Positions 44,251-55,865 of a DNA stretch of 64,000 nucleotides are shown here, one piece after another. Numbering within the stretch: position 1 is the first letter of the stretch; each line of letters begins with the position of its first letter. Made by a program: the position numbers and the translations under genes. The DNA is from Flammulina velutipes (taxonomy: Eukaryota > Basidiomycota > Agaricomycetes > Agaricales > Physalacriaceae), in NCBI GenBank assembly GCA_011800155.1, contig CM022373.1, positions 372,001-436,000 of the forward strand, read 5' to 3'. The notes beneath the pieces were generated by a model that saw only the letters and a list, made by a program, of their open reading frames with translations, did no database searches and was not told the DNA's origin.

Positions 44251-46632
44251 GTTGATTAGGAGCAAATATTTTTGCTTACAGCTAGTGGTTTCCCCTGTAC
44301 CGCACCAAATCCTCTACTAAAGCTGTCAACGCTGAACAGTACCGTTATTACCTGTCATATACTTGATACCTCACCGGGGCGTTTGAATAGTGTACGGTTA
44401 AGCTCACCCCTACAATGTCAATACACCAAGCACCTAGCTTACATGCATCTCTCGAAATCAGGCAAACATTTCCGAGCGGAGATTTCCACATCTATGCCAT
44501 ACATATCGTCACTGCTCTGATTCTCGTAGAAATGTTGGGAGTACCATACCATTTACACAAAACTCTCCTTCCCTCACTACATCTTCGCAATACAATGCCA
44601 CCCGCTCTTCGGCACCCCACAACACTCCCATGACGCAAAACACTTCTCTCACCTCTTATCTTCCCGCACAATCACAAACTAGCTTCCCTTCAGTGTACGA
44701 CAGGCGTCTGAATCGTATCACTGTTAATATCACGTAGATCCCCGGGTACCCAGTAGTACGCGAGTTAGATCAGCGAAGGATTGTGGAATTCAATCGAACT
44801 CAGGCTCTTACACACTTACATAAAGTCCTGATGGCATTCCAAAGTTGAAGACATCTATCATAACGATGCTCCACCCTACTCGCAATATGTTCGAAACCCC
44901 AGGAAGTGGTCCTACGCAGCCAGAAGGGCGTCGTTTCATTTCCCTTTAGTTGGGCAACGTTCCAGAATGCGGTACCTGCCACCATTAGATAGCGTGAAGA
45001 CGAAGTAGACAAATCGTTTCCTCGATCTGAATTTCAGATTAGTGCGCCGGCCGTAGAGTGTTGTGGACAACGGTAGGATAGCGACGTTTAACGGATCTAT
45101 AAAATTAGGAGGATTGCTAAGACAAAGGCTTCAAGATCTTCAGACCTTGAGACGGCTACACCACCATCGCCTCGCCCAAGAGGGAGCGTGGGTACGAGAT
45201 ATCAAAGCATCTGCACATGAATCCTTGGTAGGTTTGGATCCATATGTACACGGCAAGGTCCTACAGATAAATAAATTAGATCAACAGAAAGACTTGTAAG
45301 AAAATCTACATACCAACGTTAACGCCGTGGATCAGAAGGTGACTGCGAGTTTTCACACAGTACCCTGTTTTTCTCTTCATCTCGTGCCAGTGAACATCGA
45401 TATCCTGAACTTTGTATGGTTCGAACTTCGGTGCCATTGTCGCTTCTGCATACCGTACACGGTCCAGATAGAGGCGCGATCAAGCGTTAATGGTACCGTA
45501 ATGTGAGTTGTCGCCATCAGTCGTAAAGCCCAGGTGCTCGACAAGGTCAGCTCTTCCATTATGCCAGTAAATAGATGAACGAGATAGGCAATGGGCGATA
45601 CCAGTTTTAGAACACGGTAGAGCTGGTAGGTAGGTGGCCTTCGAAACCTAGCTGTTCGGTGTCTTGATTATCCATAAGTCGGCAGCCTAGTAAGGTGGGT
45701 GGAGCTGTAAGTAAGTAGTGCCAGTACTTCATTACGGGACAGCACAGGTAGACACGCTCGATGCAAGTGTCACAGTTTGGTTGTACTTCAGAACCTGACG
45801 CGCCTCGAAGAGGTATGTCGCTCCCCCGCGACGGAGCGGCTTGCTTCTTCAGATCCGGAGGCCTCGTTGAAGGTTAGCCCTCGGAAGACCAGAACCTTCG
45901 AAAATACTCTAAGTACTTAAATCTTCGACGCAAACGATTTTCATCCAACTGGAACGGGCTGGGTTCAGTTTCCAAAAATGAGAGTCGGCACATATCTGAG
46001 GAGCCTTCGTTCTCTCGGCAGAAAAGCAAGTGGTTTAGACCGATGAAATCGGTTTATGGGTATGAGGACCTAGAGAGAGACACTGGATGGGACTGGACCT
46101 TAGAGTCTCACTGTCAGTGCCACGCCACACTGATGGCGGCTTGTGGAGACCGTTACGATCACGTGCCATTTGAATTTGAATGTCCGCAACGAGACAGTGA
46201 GCTGCAGTATTCTTCCGGGTTCCCCTCTAACTGGATCGTTCTTGTTGTAACATGTCTAGATAGGCCCCTTCGCTCGGAGTAAAGAGGCGAATAAAATAGA
46301 TTAATATTTGTTTCCAAGGAACTGCGTCGTGACATCAAGAACAGCGGCGTGGGAACTAAGGAGAGGGCAGCAGACTGTAGTCCATGCTTGCTCTTTGACC
46401 ATCACAAGCAACCGTTGAAGGTATGTTTTTCTCCATCCCACCTGAAAAAAGAGCTAATTTTTGTTCGTTCAAGGTCATTTACAATAGCATTTACCACGTT
46501 CACAAAAGAAACGAGGTAATCGAGGAGCGGAAATGTCGTCTACCGGTGAGATCATTCGGCCTTACATAATAATTTTTACTCACTAGCTAATCGTGCTTTC
46601 TCCCACCACCCCCTTTCTGGCATCGCTCGTTC
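44251..46632. other. Long gene-poor stretch with one coding-like remnant
   Basis: About 2.4 kb without a supportable gene. On the minus strand between about 45305 and 45620 there is coding-like sequence: an open piece with an RSHLLIHGVNV end and a donor-like GTATGT, interrupted by an in-frame stop. It may be a decayed exon of an unrecognised gene. A plus-strand frame at 46043-46282 shows no family features. Confidence 0.4.
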
Positions 46633-47810
46633 ATGTCATTATCGTCTTCTTCAACATCGTCGACGTCTTCTACAACTGTTCTGTCATCGCCATCCACGAC
46701 CACCACAATGTCCTCTGCGCCGTCGGAATCGTCTTCGACAACGTCTGACCCAACTACTTCTGCAGGCCCTTCAACCACCACCACGCCCCCAGAGTCATCC
46801 ACCAGCGTGACATCTGCGCCACCCTCTTCATCAACTCAGCCCCCTTCGTCAACCACCGCACCCCCGTCCTCATCCCCTTCCCAGCCACCTCCTACAGGTG
46901 ACAGTTCATCGACGACAAATGACCCGACAGAAGAATCGTCTACTACGTCGATAGCCACAACCCCGCTTACTACCGTGGTTCCGACAACAATCACCGTCGT
47001 GTCCAATGGCCAGACGATGACCTCAGTCTTTCAAGTGTCGAGAACAATAACGCCAAGCTCAAGTGCTACCGGTGGCTCCTCTAACGGTGGCGGCTCGTCG
47101 TCCAATACTGGCGCCATCGCAGGTGGTGTCGTTGGCGGAGTCGTCGGACTTGCCGCAATTGGAGTGCTAGTGTGGTGGCTACTCAGACGCCAAAAGGCTA
47201 AACGTATATCTAAACTGTTCGATGGCAACTTCGACCCAGCACACGTTGGGTCGGGGCGCGGTCCGGATATGGGAGTCGATTTGGACAACGAGGCTGCCAA
47301 CGACGGTATGGGTGGACGCTTGGCAGGAGCCGATATTGGCGCAGGAGTCGTGTCGCCTTATCCCCTCTCCGGTTCTTCCCACAATACAGCGTCTTCCTAT
47401 AACCCGTACAGTCCCGCTGGGCATGGATACCCTCCTTCTACTCCCCCGAGTCCTCCCCCCATGTCCCAGCATTCACATGAAAGTCAGTACCCGTCGATAT
47501 ACAGCCAGTACCCCGCCATGCCCATGCCTCTCGGCATGCCCCAACCGCAGCCCTCTGTTAGCGGCAGAACTAGTTCTGGTGGTGGAGGGTTGAGTGCCAA
47601 GGAAAGGGAAAGGTATGCTCACATAGTTTGGCTTATCGCACTGCGGTACTAATCCGATTTCTTAGACAACATCAATTTAACGTTGCCAATCCCGATGGCG
47701 CGTCGGGTCCGGTCATCGTCCACCAGGACGCAGGTCCCCAGGAAATTCCACCCACATACGATAGTTTATTACCTGGTCCTAGCACATCCCAAGGTCCTTC
47801 GAGGCAGTAA
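46633..47810 (+). CDS. Ser/Thr-rich single-pass membrane protein
   Basis: Two exons (46633-47612 and 47666-47810) give 374 residues. Residues 1-150 are almost entirely Ser, Thr and Pro, as in heavily O-mannosylated wall-sensor stalks. A Gly/Ser hinge follows, then one membrane helix at about residues 160-185 (GAIAGGVVGGVVGLAAIGV, followed by VWWLLRR). The cytoplasmic tail is Gly/Pro/Tyr-rich with PPSTPPSPPP and a PPTYDSLLPG end. This architecture recalls Mid2/WSC-like fungal surface proteins. No signal peptide or Cys-rich head is seen, so a first exon may be missing, although an in-frame stop lies just upstream of the ATG. Function not assigned. Confidence 0.65.
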
Positions 47811-48523
47811 GCCCATTGATTTATCAAAAATTTGCGCTGTACGCTACTTATTCGGACGCGTAATCTGGACACTATCATTTGGACGGACAACTCCATGCCT
47901 ACATCTGTAATCGTACACTGAGTGGTTCTGCTTCTTACCGGCTGGTCGCCGACCTTTACCTATTGGCTTGCTTCTGACATTCCCTGTTTCGTAGAGCATA
48001 CCAAATCCCTCCTTAGTTTCCCTTAGAGTATAATCCGTCTAGTATCTGCTTACGAATACGGTGAAATGCCATGACTTTTATGCGCTTTGTTAGAGTGCTT
48101 GGGGATTGCGTGGCGCGCAGCGTTAGCTTGGAAATTGTTCGATCTTGCGATCCGCTCCGACGCAGTGAAAGAATGCGCATCGGCCGCCGTTCCAAACCAA
48201 GACCGGAGGAGTGGACATTCAAAGCGTCTTCAAGCGATGAGATGTGTGTCGCGGACACGTAATCTGGTACGTGCCGATGGAGCTTGAGTGGCGTTTGCAA
48301 AGTGCGAGGCGTTGAGTGTCGGTTTAGGATGGCATCAGGGTGGGAGCCATCATGTGTGCATGTAATTGCATGCTTAGTTATGTAGGGTGAGGTAGAGTGG
48401 CATTGAAATGAATCATAGGTGCTCATAGGTGATGGTTAGATGACGATTAGGACATGGAGCAAGCGAGCAAGTGGTGTTTCGCTTCGCTTCCAAGAAAACA
48501 TTTCGGAGCCATATCATACGATC
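47811..48523. other. Convergent 3' spacer
   Basis: About 700 bp between the membrane-protein gene and F-box 3. The frames seen are short, overlapping and featureless. Confidence 0.4.
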
Positions 48524-50311
48524 CTAACTTCTCGGTGATTGAACTATAGCGTTGGAAATCAGAGTGGGCATCTTGTCAAGTGACGAGATGTGGCGCACCT
48601 TGGCATTGATCACTACCTTCGTTCCAGAATCCTTGACCAGGTCCTTCGTCTTCTCGATCATGAAAGCTTCGAGGTGCGCAAGCTCATCCGCATCAAAGTC
48701 CCGAGATTTACTCTGCGGAGTGAAAGTTATGTCAACCAACTGAAGGCTTTTCCTCTTCGCGATGAAATTTGGGAGGAGATGCTGCCACCTGGACCCTTCT
48801 TCAGCGTCAACACCTTCTCCATTATCCACACCTGCATCCTTGAGACTGTTGATGGCCACCCAAACACGCAGCTCTTTCACCTTCGGGCATGCATCCGGGC
48901 ACGTAGTCGCGCCATAAATGACCTTACCCAGCTGTGTGACGCCAGACTTCCCACGGAGCCGCAGAGAAACAACCTCCAATGAACTCCCGCAAAATACATC
49001 CAGCGTAGGCAAGAGTGAATCAAGCTTGAAATCGCCGTCAGACGGGATTCCGTTCTGGCCCTGGCCCGTTGGAGGCTCGCTTCCCAAAGCAGCAAAAAAG
49101 CGCTGGAGGGGAGGATGCGAACCCTCGACTAGGCGTAGGAATGTTGCAGTGAGACTGGGGGGTACACCCGTCGTCATATAGCATGAGAGGTCGCGGAGGC
49201 CAGGGAAAGTAAAGTGGCGGAAAACTTCGGGATCGTCGGTGGTTATTTCGAGGAGGTTGGGAAGGGACTTTGGCTTATTCTGAGCTGTGTCATCGGCAGT
49301 GGAGATTGGGGGCCTTCTTTTGAGGGCGTCCGAGTGGATAGACGAGTTTCTGTCTTGATAGTTTCGAACAGTGTAAGTCTTGAGATTAACACAGTGCTTT
49401 AGGATAGCTTCGCTGTGAATATTGCAGGAGTAGTGTACCAGTGAAGCCCACTGGAATGAGCTCTGATCTGGCATGAAATGCGGGAATCCAGAGTGGATGC
49501 CTTCGACGGACAATGATTGGATATGTGGTGCGGATTTGAATGCAGAGGTGAAAGTTAGCGTGCTGTGAATATCCTTAATCTTCGTTCCACGGCTTTTGAG
49601 ATTGACGTGCTCGAGAAGGGGGAACACGAGTGGCTGAGGGAATGTGAGGATAGAGTAGGGGAATCTGGTGTTGGATTCCATCGTGAAGCTTCTCCAGCGG
49701 GCAGCTTGGGTTGTCAAGAACTTCAATACATTACAGGCTGGGGTGGGAGCGATCCCCGTGCCACCAGTGAACGGGATGATGGTAAACCAGATGTCCAGTG
49801 GTAATTGTCCAGATTTGCGGAGGACCTTGGAGATATTCTTGATGGTCGACTGTAAAAAAACGTGGCTGCGACAATCTACCAAGACGTTGAAGTCTGTCCA
49901 TAGAATGGGGGAAGAAGCAAGATCGCGCCATCGTTGACAGACTTGGGATGCTCGGCATGGGAATGCATTGGGATCGCCGATTTTGAACGATTTTGATGCG
50001 ATTTCGAAGATGTGGAAGAGCAGCTCGTTGGGGAGGCGTTCTACAACTCGGATGGAGTGCCACAAGCGCCGTTGAAGCGCGTCGAGAAGCTGCTGAGTGG
50101 AAGGGGACTGATCCGGACTGGGATGCATAGAATGAATGCCCCGAATCAATGAATTTATGCATTCTCTGTCAACGACATCCAGGTAGCGCGCGTCGTCTAG
50201 CAAGTGGTCGATGAGGGAAATTTTTGCGGCATCGAGACTTTCGCGCTACAAATCACTGATTAGAATATTTTATTGAGCTATAGCGACAACACATACTTGA
50301 TATATGTCCAT
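48524..50311 (-). CDS. F-box protein (F-box 3)
   Basis: Two exons: a 15-nt first exon (50311-50297, MDIYQ) and 50245-48524, for 578 residues. The F-box motif is VERLPNELLFHIF...VCQRWRDLASSPILWTDF near residues 70-120. The remainder is leucine-rich-like. It closely resembles F-box 4 at 55866 in the F-box and in the following TYTVRN/TYIVQN strand, so these two are paralogues. It is a probable SCF adaptor with unknown substrate. The tiny first exon is supported by a GTATGT donor and TTTGTAG acceptor in phase 0. Confidence 0.82.
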
Positions 50312-50658
50312 GGTGATGGGCGACGTACGAGATACAGCTGTCGGGTTTTGCTTGAAGGAGGGGGGGCTTGCGAGTGATGGCAGCAGCAGCAGGTAGTCAG
50401 TCGAGGAGAATCCTTCAATGGTGCTCTGCAAATGCTGTCGGTCCTCGGAATCCGAATTAGGAAGTTGATCGAGCCATCCACGGTCACATGCGTCCCTGCT
50501 CGATCACAATCTTGCCCAACAACCACCACCATCCTCTTCATTGTTCTCTAGCAATTCAGCTCAAACTTCTGTCTTTGTTCAGGTAGGTCACTTGCTACAA
50601 TGAGAGTGTACTTAAGCACCCCCTCGTTGCTCTCCATTCCCCATTACTCACACTCACC
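50312..50658 (+). promoter_or_regulatory. Divergent F-box 3 / FunK1-2 promoter region
   Basis: From about 50480 the sequence follows the FunK1-1 promoter. The left part is unique. A TACTTAAG element lies about 45 bp before the FunK1 start. Confidence 0.45.
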
Positions 50659-53259
50659 ATGGCAGAACCAACCCAGCGCGACGACACTCCTCCTGCCTCG
50701 AACTTTGAGAACGCGACCAACGCCACTCCACACCGTAAGAAGAACGCTGGCAGTAGGCAATATTCGGTTGAACAAATGCATCGGGATGAGTTGCATCAAA
50801 GGATAGCCAGAGAGACCAAAGGGAAATTCTGTGTCGGAATGTCTGCCGACGACTTCTTCGACAACTTTATGCCCTGGAACGACAACACGTCGTCCGACTA
50901 CCGCCAGCGCCAACCCCCTGCGTCTCGTGTGGCAGACTTGAAAGCCATGCCCTCCGCCTCACAGGAGGCAGGCATGTATCCTAAATTTGTATGTTTTTTT
51001 TTCCTTTCATTGAAGAATTTCCACTAAACCCGATCTCCAGATATCCGCTATGGAAGGCTGGCCCCTCGACCCCAACGCAACAACCCAACCAACGCAGGAC
51101 ACACACATCTTCGCTACGACGTTCGGCAAGTTTCGCAAACCAGACAAACATTGCGACAATGTTGCAGTAGATGTGGGCCACTACGCAAGTAATGATCTTC
51201 CCCCAGACGACGCCACGGATCACTCGAAAATGCAGACCCAAGGGGAATTCAAGCTTTCCTCGGAAGCTGATGCTTTCGTCGACAACCCTCCACCGAATTC
51301 AAAGGCAGCAAAGGCTCAAGAACTTTTGGAGAAGGGAGACAGAGACTTTCGCAACGAACGAGCCACGAAGGCCGGGGGAGAGACTCGTGGCCAAATATCA
51401 TGCTACGCTGCGCTCTCCATGCACATGTCCTACCGCGAGCACCTCTTCACCTATGTCGTGACTGGGAAATATGTTCGGTTTATTCGCTGGGACAGGCGGG
51501 GCGCTTTTGTTACGCAAAGGATCAACTACACCGCTCAACCAGAAGTCTTTTTCGAGTTCTTCCTACGTTTCGCTCAGTTGACGCGCGCCCAACGAGGCTT
51601 CGATGAGACCGTGCAGGAACTTTCGCCTGCTGACGCGGGCATTATAGCACAGGCGGAAACAGCCTTTTCGAAACATAATGAGGACATGTTTAACTGCGAT
51701 CCTCGAGCAGAGCTGGAAGATACAAGCATGCCGTTTTCAGGCCAGTTATTCAAGATGATGGTTAATTTTGGCGACGGCGCACACGTATTCATTATCCCTG
51801 CACCAACATATCATGTGGGGTGCGTATCGCCATTCTCTCGCTCCACGCGCCGCGGTCTCGTGTACGATCCCTCGCATTCTCCCGACACGACAGGAATCAT
51901 GTTCATGAAGGACTACTGGCGTCAGGATTCGCCTCGCACGAAACCAGAGTCCGAGATCTACAGGCTACTTGCCAAGCACGAGATCAAGCACGTAGCGAAG
52001 ATGGCAATGGGTGGAGATATACCCGGAATGGTGACGCGATGGCAAGAGAAGGCTTTGGGCCATCTTTGCTACCCTCTCCCCGATGGCTGGCGTGAAACGC
52101 ATAGCGGAGCACTCCAATGCCATCGTGTTTTTCTGGAGACTGTTGCTCGTGACTTGAGGGCGTTTGGCAATGTTAGAGTCCTCTTGACATCACTGGCAGA
52201 TGCAGCGGAAGGTATGCCCTTCTCTTTTTTTTCGCGACTTATCTGACAGTCTTTTCAGCTGCTCAAATGGCCTTCGAGAAAGCTCATATTCTTCATCGCG
52301 ATATCAGCGCCGGGAATGTCATGATTTTTCGCGAAGAGGACGACAGCGACTCTGGTCTTCTCATCGACTGGGATCACTGTCTTATCCTAGGCTCCGAGGG
52401 CCTCGACCATCATCGAGGGGAACGCACGGTACGCTTAATCTCAACATTTCTCCCTATGTATACTTATTTGCGGATCTCTTAGGGCACCTGGGAGTTCATG
52501 TCTAGCCATCTACTTCGAAAGCGCGATGAGTTCCTTGTGCAAGGCCCTGCCGACGACAAAGAATCCTTTTTCTGGGTCCTTTACTACACTGCCCTACGCT
52601 ATCTCGTGAACGATCGAAGCGCCTCCGAACTCTATGACGAATTGGTAAACACTTTCAATCATGCCGGAGTGGATAAGCTTGGGCGCGATACAGGTGGCGA
52701 GCAAAAGCACAACACCCTCCTAAGGTTTTCAAGGGGCGATAAGGAGATTCACTTCAGTGTCGCTGGCCTTGACAACGTATTCGTGCAACTGGCCCGGGTC
52801 TTATTCGTGCGTTATGATCACACATTCACGGATTCCGATATCGCAAACTACAACGAGATGCTGGCCGATCTTGGTCCAGATCACAAGTACACCCGCCGAG
52901 AACCCTACCATAAGCAAAAGCAGCTCATCGATTTGCTGGCAGCTCCGACCTGGCTCCAAGACACTCTTCGCAAGCTTGCGCAGACGATCCCTCTCCCGTC
53001 GAATCCCGATCCTTCTCTAAAGGAGTACGATTACTATGTCAACGAAATCGCCCCACTCGCGCTCGAGGACCAGCCAATACGCCAAAGGAATTACAACGTA
53101 CATATCGGCGGTACCATGCCGGATAGTTTGACTGGGAATACCGAGACTAGTTTTTCATCGCAGTCGTCGAAGAGGAAAGAAGCACCTGGAGGAGGTGAGG
53201 CAAATGAGAAGGGAACTGAGACTCGCAGAACGAAGAAGGCGAGGAAGACGACTTCCTAA
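50659..53259 (+). CDS. FunK1 fungal protein kinase, copy 2
   Basis: Four exons (50659-50988, 51041-52211, 52259-52428, 52483-53259) join in phase to 815 residues. It has the same exon phases and motifs as copy 1: YVRFIRWDR, DYWRQ, catalytic LHRDISAGNVMI and IDWDHC. The C-terminus is basic (KKARK). By eye the first two exons are the most conserved, while the last exon has diverged more. No inactivating change is seen. Substrate unknown. The gene runs in tandem with the intact partner at 53568. Confidence 0.9.
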
Positions 53260-53567
53260 TCAGAATATATCTTGTATAAACACCGTCTGTACTTGTCTGA
53301 AGGTATCTTTTCCAAACCTCGGCGCCACAATTCGTTCGACCGTGCTATTGGTGCTATGTAAATATCATATATCGTCGTAGACCGCAAGTCGGTTTAAGCT
53401 GCTCAGCCGGGAGCGGTGAGGCGTTACTAGTGTATACTCAGGTCAGGAGAATTAAAATATCGGAACAATACGTACAAAGCCTCCAATGTACACTCACTTC
53501 CTCGCAAACCACAACCCTGACTCGCCGTTCTCTTCGAAACCACCACCTTCACCTTGCAACGTCAACA
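53260..53567. other. Spacer between FunK1-2 and partner gene
   Basis: No exon. The distal part is related to the spacer before 30259 (ACCCTGACTCGCCGTTCTC against ACGCTGACCCACCGTTCTT). Confidence 0.4.
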
Positions 53568-54150
53568 ATGCCCGAAGTTAACGAAGAACTTGCTTTGCGC
53601 ATAGTGGCTAGGATAATGAATGAGCCCATCCATTGGTACAAACAAGGCGCCACCACAGCTGTCTCGAACGTCTACGAAAAGGACTACATTCGTGATTCTG
53701 TCACAGCCAAACAAGCAATCGACGAGAGCGAGTATTTCGGGCCAAAGTTTAGCGCAATCACCTGGGAAGAGGCGCAGCAGATTCTCGCTGTGTCAGACGA
53801 TGAAGATGGGTACTTCAATGTCGTATGCTGCTTGATGATCACCAAGATCGAATGCATTTCTGGCGGACTCCAAAAGGGACTGGATGTGGCTATAAAGAGT
53901 ACAAATCAAGTCATTTCGGTTAAGCTCAATGCTAAAACACCTTGTGAGTATTTGATCTTCTCAAAGTCTGGCCTGGATGCTCATAGTAGATATAGATACC
54001 ATGCTTGTGCCGGGGATAGATGCCCCATTAGCAGATCTCACCGCCGCAGGGCATGGCGTTCAACTCAGGATACCTCCCGGCGTGAGAGTCGCGTACCAAG
54101 TCGCATATTGGAAGAAGGATCAGTTAGTGCTGGCGGATGATGGTAATTAA
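53568..54150 (+). CDS. FunK1-associated small protein, intact copy
   Basis: Two exons (53568-53943 and 53996-54150) give 176 residues. The N-terminal 60 residues are helical and contain NEPIHWYKQGATT; the middle has ITWEEAQQI and an acidic SDDEDG turn. The C-terminal exon has an alternating hydrophobic pattern ending YWKKDQL. The intron only works with the acceptor at 53995. No known domain is recognised, and no signal peptide or membrane helix is present. The same gene follows FunK1 copy 1 as a broken paralogue, so the pair was duplicated together, which hints at linked function but does not prove it. Confidence 0.7.
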
Positions 54151-54541
54151 TTGAACAACAAGCAAGAGAATTATCACTACTAGATACACCTTACCATAGA
54201 AAGCCCGATAAATAGTACTGCGGCTTAGGATCTACAACGGTCAAACCTAGTCCATAGTGGATTCGAAATTTGAAGAATCATGAGGATTGAAAAGGCCACG
54301 TGTACCTAGGCCATGGTTGTCTTCAGACTTCACTGCGACTTCGACTCAAACTGCACTGGACTGCCATCATATCGTTTTCAACGTGTCATTGTTCTTTTGA
54401 TATAGCAATCTATCATTGTCCGTTCTCTTTGTTGCCTCTCGAACCACTCGCTACAATAAAAACATACTTCAGCCTCTCACCGCAGCTTAGCTCCTACCAC
54501 AACGTACTGACTCTTATATCAAGTCCTCGCGATCTCTTACT
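54151..54541. other. Spacer upstream of FunK1-3
   Basis: No exon is seen. Weak pyrimidine-rich similarity to the other FunK1 promoters (GTCATTGTTCTTTTGATATAGCAATC-like region) suggests a decayed promoter. Confidence 0.35.
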
Positions 54542-55687
54542 ATGCTTACCGTGACAACTACTATGGCCAACTTCTATGAAGCGACAACTACATCTAAAAC
54601 CTCCGCCAGAATCTCGAATCCCTATGGATTCCTGGTCCAATATCGCATCTTTCTCTCGCCCATCGGTCGTGACCTACCTGCATTTGGAACGGTCAGGTCC
54701 CTTTTGACCTCACTCGCAGATGTGGCGGAGGGTGAGCACCTTTTTCTTCGTCTTCTAATTGTATATCTAATAATATATCTCTCTCAGCTGCTCAGAAGGC
54801 CTTTGATGAAGCCGGTACTCTTCATCGCGATATCAGTGTCGGAAACATTAAGATTATTCGGGGAAATGGCGGCAGCGATTCTGGACATCTCACCGACTGG
54901 GACCATTGTCTCCTACCGGGCTCCGAAGGCCTCGATAGTCATCGAGGCGAACGTGCGGTATGTCCAGTTCACAGATTCTTTGACTTGACATGCTTACTTA
55001 CTGCTTCTTTAGGGCACCTGGCAGTTTATGTCCGTCTACCTACTCCGACACCCCGATGGCTTCCCTGTCCAAAGCCTTGCCGACAGCATAGAATCCCTCT
55101 TTTGGATCCTTTACTACATTTCCCTACGCTACCTCGTGAACGATTTGAGCGCCTCCCAGCTCTATGACGAATTGGCAAAAACCTTCGATCATGTCCAGGT
55201 GGATAAGCTTGGGCGCTATATTGGAGGCGACAACAAGAGAACTACTCTCCTGCGGCTTTATGCGATTAGAAATAGGTTGCACTTCACCGTTGCAGGCGTG
55301 GACGACATTTTCCTGGAACTAGCGCGTGTCTTGGACGTGCGGTACGCTACACCATGTACGGATGACATGATTACAAACTACAACAAAATGGTGGCGGAGC
55401 TTGGTCCAAATTTCGAATACCTCCGCGACCACCCCTACGCTCAGCAACAGCAGAGATTAAGTCTGCTGGAAAGTCCCGCCTGGATTCAGGATACTCTGCG
55501 TAAGCACGCGCAAACCATTCCTCTTCCCTCTAATCCAGACTCGTCGTCCTCTGAAACGGCGTATGATTACCATCTCAACCAGATAACCTATCGACCAATC
55601 CGTCACTTTATCCGCTTCGATGGCCTCATTATGTACCATCTACCTGGACGCTCAAGTATCTATTATCCTAGCGTTCTAAATTTCTAG
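54542..55687 (+). pseudogene. FunK1-like, N-lobe deleted (copy 3)
   Basis: Three exons (54542-54731, 54788-54957, 55013-55687) keep phase for 344 residues, against 815-819 in the other copies. A short unrelated start is joined to the end of the normal exon 2 (GRDLPAFGTVRSLL). The catalytic-loop LHRDISVGNI and TDWDHC remain, but the ATP-binding lobe and the whole N-terminal half are gone. Tail residues after YDYHLNQI also differ from the full-length copies. It cannot be an ordinary active kinase. It is either a decaying copy or a C-lobe-only product. Confidence 0.75.
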
Positions 55688-55865
55688 TCACAGTTGTCGA
55701 AAATAAAAGTGTGTGAAGGAGCTTCAAAATGAGACAAGAAAGCGAGGAATATATCTAATATTCTAGTAATATCAAAGAGTATAAGATCTCTCATCGGGAT
55801 AGTAAGTAGTAACTAGGCTATTTACCACCATTTTGCGCCACCAGCAGGAGTGTAGTGCTAGACCT

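Larger units (their letters stand above)
50480..54150 (+). repeat. Duplicated FunK1-partner segment, copy 2
   Basis: This matches 27150-30814 from promoter to partner stop codon, in direct orientation. Unlike copy 1, both genes are open here. Confidence 0.85.

Noticed and set aside
46587..46802. Asp/Val/Gly-rich minus-strand frame
   Set aside because: It is the complement of the Ser/Thr/Pro stalk repeats; composition only.
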